Assembly: GCA_945876755.1 (NCBI GenBank)
Contig: CAMCPM010000016.1
Location: 1 to 40,970, forward strand
DNA length: 40,970 bases
Origin: an uncultured Clostridia bacterium
GTDB lineage: Bacteria > Bacillota > Clostridia > Oscillospirales > Ruminococcaceae
Direction of reading: 5' to 3'
The notes below the pieces were generated by a model. It saw nothing but the letters and a program-made list of their open reading frames with translations, did not search any database and had not been told where the DNA came from. Shown here piece by piece: positions 33,000 through 40,912 of this stretch. Each line of letters opens with the position of its first letter. Position 1 is the stretch's first letter. Made by a program: the position numbers and the translations under genes.

Positions 33000-33836
33000 T
33001 TACAATTCAATTTCACCGTCGAAAACCTTTGCCGCAGGACCTCTCATAAGAACAGTCCCGTCGCTTTTGTAAGTAATTGCAAGATCTCCTCCGCGAAGCT
33101 TCAGAGTAATTTCCTCATCATGCTTTGAGTAACCGCATAAAACTGATGCAACGGCAGTAGCGCAAGCGCCTGTACCGCAAGCCCATGTTTCTCCGCTGCC
33201 ACGTTCCCATACGCGCATTTTAAGAGTACAGCTGTCGATTATCTCGCAGAACTCGGTATTTACCCTTTCGGGGAAAAGCTTGTGATTTTCAAATGACGGA
33301 CCGATTTTTTCAAGGTCCAGCTTATCTATACCGGTCGTGAAAAGTACGCAGTGAGGATTACCCATTGAAACAGCGGTAACATTATGCATCTTGCCGTTTA
33401 CCTCGATTGGCTTGCCGATAAATGAGTCGCCCTCGGCAAGCATTGGAATATCGGCAGGCTTGATGACAGCCTTGCCCATATCGACCTCCACCGTTTCCAC
33501 AAGACCGCCCTTAACAAACAGTTTAAGCCGCTTAATGCCGCTTTTGGTTTCAAGGGTAATGTCTGTTTTATCGGTAAGACCGTTGTCGTAAACGTATTTA
33601 CCGATACACCTGCTGGCGTTTCCGCACATCATTCCCTCAGAGCCGTCTGCATTGAACATACGCATACGAAAATTCGCCTTGTCCGACGGCATAATAAGCA
33701 CAAGCCCGTCAGCGCCTATTCCGAAATGACGGTCACTTATGATTCCCGAAACCTTTTCGGGATTTTCAACTGTTTCATTAAAGCAGTTAACATAAACATA
33801 GTCGTTGCCTATGCCCTGCATTTTTGTAAATTTCAT
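33000..33836 (-). CDS. dapF: Diaminopimelate epimerase
   Basis: The 278-residue enzyme isomerises LL- to meso-diaminopimelate for peptidoglycan and lysine. The N-terminus MKFTKMQGIGNDYVYVN is typical. The two catalytic cysteines are Cys71 in FNADGSEGMMCGNASRC and Cys220 in GSGETWACGTGACATAV. The ATG at 33836 is chosen from the family N-terminus and the AAGGA nine bases upstream. It lies 21 bases after the ANTAR regulator gene and 12 before dapL; together they form an apparent three-gene operon. Confidence 0.97.
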   Translation of the reverse strand: MKFTKMQGIGNDYVYVNCFNETVENPEKVSGIISDRHFGIGADGLVLIMPSDKANFRMRMFNADGSEGMMCGNASRCIGKYVYDNGLTDKTDITLETKSGIKRLKLFVKGGLVETVEVDMGKAVIKPADIPMLAEGDSFIGKPIEVNGKMHNVTAVSMGNPHCVLFTTGIDKLDLEKIGPSFENHKLFPERVNTEFCEIIDSCTLKMRVWERGSGETWACGTGACATAVASVLCGYSKHDEEITLKLRGGDLAITYKSDGTVLMRGPAAKVFDGEIEL

Positions 33837-33857
33837 AATGCAAATTCCTTTCGGCAA

Positions 33858-34430
33858 TTACATTTCATAAGTTTTAAGAATATCCTGCGCCACCTCTACC
33901 TGAGGAACGCGCATATCCATAGCCCGCTTCTGGATCTGCCTGTGAGCGTCCGCCTCGGATATCCTCAGATACTCAACCAGTACGCATTTTGCACGGTCGA
34001 TAAGCCTGATATCGCGCAGCTTTGTTTCAAGCTTTTCCTTCTCGTTTTTGAACTCCTTGCTGTGTTCGTTTGAAAGCATAACGAACCTGAAGGTCTGCAA
34101 AAGCAGCGTTTTGTTAAGAGGCTTCGGAAGCACAAAAATATCGAGAGTACCGATTTTATTTGCAATTTCTCCGCAGACCTTTGACGGTGCTGCGATAATT
34201 ACTCCGCAGCCGTTTTTAGCAGCGTGTACTGCAAGTTCAAGTCCGAATTCATTTTTCAGCGGAGCGTTTACGATAACAAGAGAATAGACGTTATTTTCGA
34301 TAAGTTCTTTTGCGCCGCTTCCGTCCGAAACGGAAATATGCTCAAAACCAAACTCGGAAGCGGTGAGGGATATGTTATCCAAAGTCTCGCCGTCCTGAGA
34401 AAAAATTATAATGCTGCGTTCTTCGGACAT
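33858..34430 (-). CDS. ANTAR-domain regulator with degenerate receiver
   Basis: The 190-residue protein has an N-terminal receiver-like domain (about 5-118), a short coiled coil (122-142) and a C-terminal ANTAR RNA-binding domain (about 130-188: RLIDRAKCVLVEYLRISEADAHRQIQ followed by KRAMDMR). ANTAR proteins prevent transcription termination by binding paired hairpins in nascent RNA, often in nitrogen-related genes. The phosphoacceptor position reads Asn55 (LVIVNAP) while Lys103 (LPKPLN) is kept, so classical phosphorylation is unlikely. A very strong ribosome site (GGGGAGGGG) precedes the ATG. It lies between the glutamate synthase operon and dapF-dapL; its targets are unknown. Confidence 0.9.
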   Translation of the reverse strand: MSEERSIIIFSQDGETLDNISLTASEFGFEHISVSDGSGAKELIENNVYSLVIVNAPLKNEFGLELAVHAAKNGCGVIIAAPSKVCGEIANKIGTLDIFVLPKPLNKTLLLQTFRFVMLSNEHSKEFKNEKEKLETKLRDIRLIDRAKCVLVEYLRISEADAHRQIQKRAMDMRVPQVEVAQDILKTYEM

Positions 34431-34494
34431 AATTACCCCTCCCCGATAATATTAAAATTTTATTCTGTATAAAGAAAAATATACCTTGTATTAA

Positions 34495-34523
34495 ATTATA
34501 GCATATTTTTTCTCACGAGTAAA
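34495..34523 (-). promoter_or_regulatory. Promoter of the ANTAR-dapF-dapL operon
   Basis: On the minus strand TTTACT, 17 bases and TATAAT lie about 65 bases before the ANTAR ATG. No terminator separates it from the glutamate synthase operon, so read-through is also possible. Confidence 0.65.
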
Positions 34524-34526
34524 GTC

Positions 34527-35255
34527 TTAGTTGTTAACGTAAAGCTGTTTATACGGGTTAGCCGTATTTGGAACAAGCTTGAAGAAGTGAGATTTGAGCA
34601 GTTCGTCTGCATTATAGCCAAAACTTGCGGCAAATTCCTCAACATCGGGACGTATTGCCTCTATATCTTCCGGGGAAGCGTCAGTGCATTTTACCTGAAC
34701 GGGAAGTCCCTTAGGAGCGTGTTCTGTACGGATATAAATTGCGCCGCCGTGCATACCTGTTCCGCAGAAGCTGCCTACGGGACATTCGTCCTCATGACCT
34801 ATACCAAGCACGATAATTCTTCCGCCTGCCTGATATTCGCCGAGAAAATCACCAACCTTTTCGCCGATGACTATCATAGGAATGTGGCTCTGGTATTCTT
34901 TCATATGGATACCTGCACGGTAGCCTGCGCTGCCCTTGATAAGTATCTTTCCGTCACGCATACCGTAGCCGGCTGCATCGCCGCAGTTGCCGTGTATAAT
35001 TATCTCACCCGAGTTCATAGTGTCTCCTGTCGCATCCTGAGCATTGGCGAAAACGTTGATGCGGCAATCGTTCAGATAAGCGCCGAGAGCGTTGCCCGGA
35101 ATGCCGTGTATTTCAATGTTTTTATCAGCGGCGCTGCTGCCGATATAGCGGTGTCCAAGCGCATTTTCAATAATAATATCTTTATCCTTGGCAGAGCTTA
35201 CAAGGTGATTCAAGTCCTTGTAGTGCATACCTGTCGCATTGATTTTAGTTGCCAT
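34527..35255 (-). CDS. Glutamate synthase GXGXG-domain subunit
   Basis: The 242-residue protein corresponds to the C-terminal beta-helix (alpha subunit domain 3) of bacterial GltB. Repeated glycine patterns are visible: GNALGAYL, GNCGDAAGYGMRDGKILIKGSAGYRAGIHM and VGDFLGEYQAGGRIIVLG. In fused GltB this domain supports the ammonia channel between glutaminase and synthase sites. The ATG at 35255 is preceded by AGGAGG and overlaps the end of the flavoprotein gene by 11 bases. It is the last gene of the split glutamate synthase operon. Confidence 0.93.
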   Translation of the reverse strand: MATKINATGMHYKDLNHLVSSAKDKDIIIENALGHRYIGSSAADKNIEIHGIPGNALGAYLNDCRINVFANAQDATGDTMNSGEIIIHGNCGDAAGYGMRDGKILIKGSAGYRAGIHMKEYQSHIPMIVIGEKVGDFLGEYQAGGRIIVLGIGHEDECPVGSFCGTGMHGGAIYIRTEHAPKGLPVQVKCTDASPEDIEAIRPDVEEFAASFGYNADELLKSHFFKLVPNTANPYKQLYVNN

Positions 35256-36492
35256 TTCCGACACCTCCTGCAAGCTTTTCATTTCTGCGTTCTCTTGTGA
35301 AAGCCATCATCTGCGGCTTATTTTTAAGCAGCTCGAAATCGCATTCGTCAATTGATATATGCTGCTTGATAAGAGATGTATAAATACCTGCGCGCTTTAC
35401 ATCGCCCATAAGGATAAAGCCTTTCAGCTCGTTATCCTTTGTGACAAGCTTTTTGTAGTTCTCCTTGCCGTCGGTCTCAACGAAAGCTTCTCCGTCATAG
35501 CTTCCTGCTGTGATAATGTGCAGACCGAAAAATCCGATAGCGTTCATAGGTATAGCGTTAAGGTAGTATGTTTCCTTGCCTGCCATATTTTTGCCTGCGA
35601 CCTCGCCCTGCATGAAAGCGTTGGGGAGAAGTGCAAGTATCTTCTGCTGTCCCGAAGTGATATCAAAGGATTCGGTGCAGTCGCCTGCGGAGTAAACGTC
35701 TTTCAGACCGTCAACAGCCTGTTTGTTGTCGGTAACGATTCCTCGGTTCACCTTTCCGCCTGCTTCGGAAACAAGTTCTGTATTGGGGCGGACGCCTACC
35801 GCAAGGATGACTATATCAAAATCCACGGTTTCGCCGTTGTTGAGTACAGCAGACTTTTCGGAAAATTTCTTCACGCTTGTACCGAGAATGAATTTCACGC
35901 CCTTGCTTTCGATATGCTTCTGCATAATAGCCGATGCTTCGGTATCAAGAATGGACGGAAGTATCCTGTCTGCAAGGTCTACGACGGTCATATCCGCACC
36001 GTAATGCTCCAGAGCCTCAGCAGCTTTCAGACCGATAAGTCCTGCGCCGACTATCAGGACTTTGGCTCCCTCGAAAATAGCTTCTTTAACGGCTTTTGCG
36101 CTGTCAAAGGTCATGAATGTGAACTTCTTTTCAACCTTTTCAAGACCCTCCATAGGCGGAACAAACGGCTTTGAGCCTGTCGCAACCATAAGCTTGTCAT
36201 AGCTTACCTCGTTGCCGTTTTCAATGGTAATAGTCTTTTTATCGGGATTGATCTTGATCACCTTGGTATCAAACAATGTGTCAACATCGTTTTTCTCATA
36301 AAAGTCCGTATCGCGGTAACGCATATTTTCTTCTGTAACTGCGCCTTTGAGCCAGTAGGAGATAAGCGGACGGGAATATGTGCTGTACTTCTCATCGGAG
36401 ATAATAACTATCTGACCTTCCTTGTCGTACTCGCGGATACCCTGAACTGTACCTATCGCAGCGGCGGAGTTGCCGATAATAACGTATTTCAT
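35245..36492 (-). CDS. FAD/NAD(P)-dependent oxidoreductase of the glutamate synthase operon
   Basis: The 415-residue flavoprotein belongs to the pyridine-nucleotide-disulfide oxidoreductase superfamily. An FAD-binding GNSAAAIGT motif lies at the N-terminus, an NAD(P)-binding VLIVGAGLIGLKAAEAL motif at about 146-162, and the second FAD segment at VYSAGDC. There is no CxxxxC disulfide, so it resembles NADH-ferredoxin, rubredoxin or nitrite-reductase-type reductases rather than thioredoxin reductase. It occupies the role of GltD: passing electrons from NAD(P)H through the ferredoxin subunit to the synthase. Its start overlaps the ferredoxin stop as TGATG, and a Gly-rich tail (GGVGNGN) ends it. 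Confidence 0.9.
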   Translation of the reverse strand: MKYVIIGNSAAAIGTVQGIREYDKEGQIVIISDEKYSTYSRPLISYWLKGAVTEENMRYRDTDFYEKNDVDTLFDTKVIKINPDKKTITIENGNEVSYDKLMVATGSKPFVPPMEGLEKVEKKFTFMTFDSAKAVKEAIFEGAKVLIVGAGLIGLKAAEALEHYGADMTVVDLADRILPSILDTEASAIMQKHIESKGVKFILGTSVKKFSEKSAVLNNGETVDFDIVILAVGVRPNTELVSEAGGKVNRGIVTDNKQAVDGLKDVYSAGDCTESFDITSGQQKILALLPNAFMQGEVAGKNMAGKETYYLNAIPMNAIGFFGLHIITAGSYDGEAFVETDGKENYKKLVTKDNELKGFILMGDVKRAGIYTSLIKQHISIDECDFELLKNKPQMMAFTRERRNEKLAGGVGNGN

Positions 36493-36941
36493 CAATCCTC
36501 GCCCCTTTCTTCAAATACGATAGCTCTGTTGGGACAATTTGCAACGCAGGCAGGTTCGCCTGCACTGTTTCTTGTGCAAAGCTCGCACTTTGTAATAGTT
36601 TTTCCGCCGTTTTTCTCGTCGATAACGATACAGCCGTAAGGGCAGGAAAGAACACAGGTATAACATCCAACGCATCTGCTGCCGTCGATTTCGATAACGC
36701 CGTTATTGATCGAAAGTGCGCCTGTGATGCATCCCTTAACACAGGGAGCATCTTTACAATGACGGCACTGAACGGCAAAGTTTATTCCGTCGCCCTCTTC
36801 AACGGTAATTCTGGGGACGGGAGCTTTATCAAGCTTGAAAGCCTTTGCCATATCGGTTTCACCGCTGTTGGCAAAAGCACAGTAATATTCACAGAGATGG
36901 CACCCTAAGCACCAATCTTCATTTACATAGACTCTTTTCAT
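36492..36941 (-). CDS. Four-cluster 4Fe-4S ferredoxin subunit, HycB/DmsB-like
   Basis: The 149-residue electron carrier contains 16 cysteines in four groups (11/14/17/21, 59/62/67/71, 90/93/96/100, 119/122/132/136), enough for four [4Fe-4S] clusters in the arrangement of HycB, DmsB and related electron-transfer subunits. No signal or membrane segment is present, so it is cytoplasmic. Its position between synthase and flavoprotein genes, with overlap to the latter, suggests it wires the flavoprotein to the glutamate synthase. Confidence 0.93.
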   Translation of the reverse strand: MKRVYVNEDWCLGCHLCEYYCAFANSGETDMAKAFKLDKAPVPRITVEEGDGINFAVQCRHCKDAPCVKGCITGALSINNGVIEIDGSRCVGCYTCVLSCPYGCIVIDEKNGGKTITKCELCTRNSAGEPACVANCPNRAIVFEERGED

Positions 36942-36974
36942 CTGTAAAACTTCCTTTCTTGGTGTTAAGGTCGA

Positions 36975-38480
36975 TTATTCGCCTGCGTGCTGAATGCCGA
37001 GGATATCAAGTTCTTTCTGGTTAAGACCGATACCTCTGAGCATGAGCCTGTTTCCGCGGAGGGATTCGATAGAGTTGATACCCATACCGCCCATCATTTC
37101 CTTTATCTCATGATCCCACGCATGAACGAGATTAACAAGTCTCTGATAGCCTATTTCAGGGTTGAGACGTTTTACAAGGTCGGGACGCTGTGTAGCAATA
37201 CCCCAGTTGCACTTGCCGCTGTGACAGCTTCTGCAAAGGTGACAGCCGAGAGCAAGCAGCGCAGGTGTACCGATATAAATAGCGTCTGCACCGAGAGCGA
37301 TGGCTTTTACCGCATCGGAAGAGGAACGAATGGAACCTCCGACAACGATGGAGACCTCGTTTCTGATACCCTCGTCACGGAGTCTCTGGTCAACTGCCGC
37401 AAGAGCAAGCTCAATAGGAATACCAACGTTATCGCGTATTCTTGTGGGAGCAGCGCCTGTACCGCCACGGAAGCCGTCAATTGCGATTATATCTGCGCCT
37501 GAACGTGCAATACCGGAAGCAATTGCCGCAACGTTATGAACGGCTGCAATTTTTACGATAACGGGCTTTTTGTACTCGGTAGCCTCTTTCAGCGAGAAAA
37601 TAAGCTGGCGGAGGTCCTCAATTGAATAAATATCATGGTGGGGAGCAGGTGAGATAGCGTCCGTACCCATAGGTATCATACGAGTTCTGGAAACATCTTC
37701 GCGAATCTTAGCGCCGGGAAGGTGTCCGCCGATACCGGGCTTTGCACCCTGACCCATTTTTATTTCGATAGCTGCACCTGCTTCAAGATAGCCCTTGAAC
37801 ACGCCGAAACGTCCGGAAGCTACCTGAACGATAGTATTTTCACCGTACTGATAAAAGTCCTTATGCAAACCGCCCTCACCTGTGTTGTAGTATGTACCCA
37901 GCTCTGCGGCTGCACGGGCAAGGCTTTCGTGAGCGTTCTTGGAAATAGAACCGTAGGACATTGCAGAGAACATTATAGGAATATTAAGCTCAAGGTGCGG
38001 AGGCAGTTCGGTATTGATGCTTCCGTCGGGATTTTTCTTTATTGTGCTTGGCTTTTTGCCAAGAAAAACCTTTGTCTCCATCGGTTCACGGAGAGGGTCG
38101 ATAGACGGGTTTGTTACCTGAGAAGCGTTGATGAGTATCTTATCCCAGTAAACAGGGTAATCCTTAGGGGTACCCATTGAAGAAAGGAGAACTCCGCCGC
38201 TTCCCGCCTGACGGTAGTTTTCTATCATTATCTGCTGGGTATAGTTTGCGCTTTCACGGAAAGCATTTTCATTTGGACGAATCTTCAGCGCACCTGTGGG
38301 ACAGATGCATACGCAGCGCTGGCAGTCAACGCACTGAGCGTCCTTGGTAAGCATTTTATCGTAATCCGCATCGTAGAAGTGAACTTCGTTTGAACACTGA
38401 CGTTCACAAGCGCGGCATTTGATACATTTATCGGTATTTCTGATTACCTCAAACTGGGCAGGAAAGAAGTTTACAGGCAT
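36975..38480 (-). CDS. Glutamate synthase FMN-binding subunit with N-terminal ferredoxin domain
   Basis: The 501-residue protein is the archaeal-type large-subunit core. A ferredoxin domain with two 4Fe-4S motifs (Cys19/22/25/29 and 50/53/56/60) precedes the FMN-binding TIM barrel of glutamate synthase (about 85-480). Landmarks are MFSAMSYGSISKNAHESLA, NTGEGGLHKDFYQYG, GQGAKPGIGGHLPG, IDGFRGGTGAAP and the cluster-binding CHLCRSCHSGKCNWGIATQRP. It converts 2-oxoglutarate plus ammonia to glutamate using reduced clusters. Its start overlaps the glutaminase gene by 10 bases. Confidence 0.95.
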   Translation of the reverse strand: MPVNFFPAQFEVIRNTDKCIKCRACERQCSNEVHFYDADYDKMLTKDAQCVDCQRCVCICPTGALKIRPNENAFRESANYTQQIMIENYRQAGSGGVLLSSMGTPKDYPVYWDKILINASQVTNPSIDPLREPMETKVFLGKKPSTIKKNPDGSINTELPPHLELNIPIMFSAMSYGSISKNAHESLARAAAELGTYYNTGEGGLHKDFYQYGENTIVQVASGRFGVFKGYLEAGAAIEIKMGQGAKPGIGGHLPGAKIREDVSRTRMIPMGTDAISPAPHHDIYSIEDLRQLIFSLKEATEYKKPVIVKIAAVHNVAAIASGIARSGADIIAIDGFRGGTGAAPTRIRDNVGIPIELALAAVDQRLRDEGIRNEVSIVVGGSIRSSSDAVKAIALGADAIYIGTPALLALGCHLCRSCHSGKCNWGIATQRPDLVKRLNPEIGYQRLVNLVHAWDHEIKEMMGGMGINSIESLRGNRLMLRGIGLNQKELDILGIQHAGE

Positions 38481-39586
38481 TTTCTTTTACCCTCCTCACT
38501 AAGATTTACAATGACAGGTTCACCGCCGCGAGGGCTTCTGATGTTGTCCACATCGGGACAAATCGCACGGATAGCACATTCCTCACTGGCAATATAAACC
38601 ATATCTCCCTTTTCCGCAACGACCATCGAACGGAGCTTCAGTCTGTCGTTAAGAGCCATAAGACCGCCCGTATATCCAAGAATAATGGAGAACGGTCCGG
38701 TGATAAGCAGGCTTGAAAGTGCATTGCGGAAATATTTCAATTTAGCTGCTTTTTCGGGGTCTGTTTTTTCCATAGCGTCAATTTCGCTCCAGAACGGTGC
38801 GGCAATAACGCTTGCTATGTCTTCAAGGCTCAGATTCTGTTTTCTGTTCAGGTAATCGAAAATATATGTAATTACCTCGGTATCTGTAAGAAGCGTACAC
38901 TTGTAGCCGAACATTTCTATAAAGCGTCTGTTGGCGTCATATGAGGAAATTTCGCCGTTATGTACGATAGTGTAATCCAGCAGAGAAAACGGGTGAGCGC
39001 CGCCCCACCAGCCGGGGGTATTTGTGGGATAACGTCCGTGAGCTGTCCAGGCGTAGCCTTCGTATTCTTCAAGACGGTAGAATTCTCCAACATCTTCCGG
39101 GAAGCCTACTGCCTTGAAAACACCCATATTTTTACCGCTTGAGAAAACGTAAGCGCCGTCAATATCATTGTTTATTCTAATAACGCACTGAGCAACAAAC
39201 TCTTTTTCATCAAGCTGTGACGATGCAATTTTTGTAGGCAGAGGATTCACAAAATAGCGCCAGATAAGCGGCTCGTTTATAATTGCAGGGATCTTCTTTG
39301 TAGGTATGCGGCTGAGATTTACCACATCAAAGTGACGGTCAAGAAAACGCTCTGTCTGTTCTCTTGCAGTGTTTGAATTGTAAAAAACATGGAATGCGTA
39401 CAGATCCTTGTACTCGGGATAAATGCCGTATCCTGCGAAGCCGCCGCCGAGACCGTTTGAACGGTCGTGCATATAAGAGATGGATTTCACAACGTCACTG
39501 CCGTTCAGCTTGTGTCCGTCTCTGCTGATAAAGCCGGAAATTGCACATCCGGAGGGAATTCTGATTTCTCCTTCTTTTAAAAGCAT
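38471..39586 (-). CDS. Glutamate synthase glutaminase subunit, class II amidotransferase
   Basis: The 371-residue protein corresponds to the N-terminal glutaminase domain of GltB. The nucleophile is Cys14 in PSGCAISGFISRDG; class II enzymes need a free N-terminal cysteine, so residues 1-13 should be a removable propeptide. Other landmarks are YAWTAHGRYPTNTPGWWGGAHPF and the NGEI segment. The ATG at 39586 is supported by AGGAG nine bases upstream; the longer open frame lies in the promoter and leader. It releases ammonia from glutamine for the synthase subunit encoded next. Confidence 0.94.
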   Translation of the reverse strand: MLLKEGEIRIPSGCAISGFISRDGHKLNGSDVVKSISYMHDRSNGLGGGFAGYGIYPEYKDLYAFHVFYNSNTAREQTERFLDRHFDVVNLSRIPTKKIPAIINEPLIWRYFVNPLPTKIASSQLDEKEFVAQCVIRINNDIDGAYVFSSGKNMGVFKAVGFPEDVGEFYRLEEYEGYAWTAHGRYPTNTPGWWGGAHPFSLLDYTIVHNGEISSYDANRRFIEMFGYKCTLLTDTEVITYIFDYLNRKQNLSLEDIASVIAAPFWSEIDAMEKTDPEKAAKLKYFRNALSSLLITGPFSIILGYTGGLMALNDRLKLRSMVVAEKGDMVYIASEECAIRAICPDVDNIRSPRGGEPVIVNLSEEGKRKCL

Positions 39587-39603
39587 ATACTCACTCTCCT
39601 GAA

Positions 39604-39649
39604 AAAATATCGGAAACCGTTGTAAAAAAAATCGGTTTTTTGACCCGAT
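39604..39649 (-). promoter_or_regulatory. Leader with alternative terminator-like hairpins before the glutamate synthase operon
   Basis: In transcript order: ATCGG (39649-39645) can pair with CCGAT at 39635-39631, which runs into eight T, a compact terminator. Alternatively AACCG (39637-39633) pairs with CGGTT (39619-39615) while the same ATCGG pairs with a second CCGAT (39613-39609), followed by six T just before the ribosome site. The folds are mutually exclusive. This suggests attenuation, not proven. Confidence 0.5.
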
Positions 39650-39653
39650 ACTA

Positions 39654-39682
39654 ATAATAACATATAAAAAAGCAATTGTCAA
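39654..39682 (-). promoter_or_regulatory. Promoter of the glutamate synthase operon
   Basis: On the minus strand TTGACA, 17 bases and TATTAT lie about 70 bases before the ATG; transcription should start near 39647, just at the leader hairpins. Confidence 0.75.
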
Positions 39683-39831
39683 TAGAATTTTGCAAGATTT
39701 TTTATTTTAACTTGCAAAATCAAGTAAATAATTTATGAATTTCTGCAAAAATGCTTTATATTTGCTGAAATGAATAATTTTAATTTCATTTTTCATAGAG
39801 AAATTCATTTTTCCGGCATTTGCGGCCAATA

Positions 39832-39860
39832 TTGACAAAATAATCATAAGGTGTTATATT
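39832..39860 (+). promoter_or_regulatory. Promoter of the zinc-ribbon protein gene
   Basis: TTGACA, 17 bases and TATATT lie about 45 bases before the start codon. Confidence 0.65.
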
Positions 39861-39904
39861 ATATATGTATAATTTGCAATTTTGAACCGAAAGGGGTCTT
39901 GAAA

Positions 39905-40744
39905 ATGAAGTGTCCGGAATGCGGTGCTGAAATTAATGATAATGATGTTTTCTGCGGAAGCTGCGGCGCAGAAATTATTTATAATAACATTGATACTGAA
40001 AATGCCGAACAAAAACATGACGAGAAGTCTGACAATAAAAAAAACGGCAGTAAAAATAAAAAAGACAGCGGAAAAAAAGAAAAGAAACGCAGCTTTAAAA
40101 CAACATTGAAAATCGCAGGTGTGATCGCTGCGGTCATTGTTATTGCAATAATAATAGTATGTGTGCTTGATTCAGTGAGATCTTCCAAGGGACGAAAAAT
40201 TTTTGAACAGGTCCCTCTCGGAAGAGACATTGATATAATAGAGGCTGATACCGGTGCGGCATTTATAAGCGGTGAAAATTCATCATATGGTGCGTTGAAT
40301 CATATTGCGGATTACGACTATATCTGCGAAGCGGAGGACAGCGTTACCGTCAGCGGCATAAAGCTTCCTGAATGGGCGGTGCTGCTGAGAAAAGGCTCGG
40401 ATAATTCGGTAAATGAGGCTGTGCTTTACAATTTCGGCGCTATAAAGCACAATTGGATGGGCAGCAAAACTGCGGCAAAAATTGAAACCGCCGCAATAGA
40501 ATATGGCGTGTCTGCCAAAAGTGCGGAGCGTACGCTTGGATTAAAGCCGTATACTATTATAAAAGAAAGTGCAGAAAATATGTCTGTATATGTATACAGA
40601 TATCACTATGTTGATGACGAATCGGGAAATACGGTTGTTATGAACTTTTATGTTGCTGTAAGCGATGTGGACAATCAGGTCAAGAACGTTTATGATAAGC
40701 AGCTTGACTATCTGAATTTGATTTTACAAACCGAAAACAATTAG
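39905..40744 (+). CDS. Zinc-ribbon single-pass membrane protein of unknown function
   Basis: The 279-residue protein begins with a zinc ribbon (Cys3/Cys6 in CPECG, Cys17/Cys20 in CGSCG), then a highly charged Lys/Asp/Asn linker (about 30-65), one membrane helix (about 67-88) and an external region of about 190 residues. The external part has no domain I recognise. The ATG at 39905 is preceded by AAGGGG at eight bases. Such ribbon-linker-helix proteins are common in Firmicutes and often linked to the cell envelope; the role of this one is unknown. It is monocistronic with its own terminator. Confidence 0.85.
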   Translation: MKCPECGAEINDNDVFCGSCGAEIIYNNIDTENAEQKHDEKSDNKKNGSKNKKDSGKKEKKRSFKTTLKIAGVIAAVIVIAIIIVCVLDSVRSSKGRKIFEQVPLGRDIDIIEADTGAAFISGENSSYGALNHIADYDYICEAEDSVTVSGIKLPEWAVLLRKGSDNSVNEAVLYNFGAIKHNWMGSKTAAKIETAAIEYGVSAKSAERTLGLKPYTIIKESAENMSVYVYRYHYVDDESGNTVVMNFYVAVSDVDNQVKNVYDKQLDYLNLILQTENN

Positions 40745-40752
40745 TATTTAGT

Positions 40753-40781
40753 AAAAATCGGGTTTTAAAAGCCCGATTTTT
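40753..40781 (+). terminator. Terminator of the zinc-ribbon protein gene
   Basis: AAAAATCGGG and CCCGATTTTT form a perfect 10-bp stem around TTTTAAAAG; the final T-run serves as the U-tract. Confidence 0.85.
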
Positions 40782-40883
40782 ACTTTATATTACATTTAAA
40801 GGCAAATCAAATGTGCATTATGCCGCAAAATGTTGAACTAATGTTGCTTTAAGTGGAAACTTTGCCGAATATGCAAAAAAGCC

Positions 40884-40912
40884 TTGACAAAGCGAAAAGG
40901 AAGTAGTATACT
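40884..40912 (+). promoter_or_regulatory. Strong promoter, probably of an rRNA operon
   Basis: TTGACA, 17 bases and TATACT with an A-rich upstream region and a GC-poor start. No open frame follows to the window end. Confidence 0.7.

Noticed and set aside
35359-36174. 271-residue open frame on the plus strand
   Set aside because: Antisense to the flavoprotein with two clear Rossmann motifs.
39587-39653. Classical ANTAR dual-hexaloop target
   Set aside because: The possible loops are not six bases with the A1/G4 pattern, so direct control by the nearby ANTAR protein is not supported.
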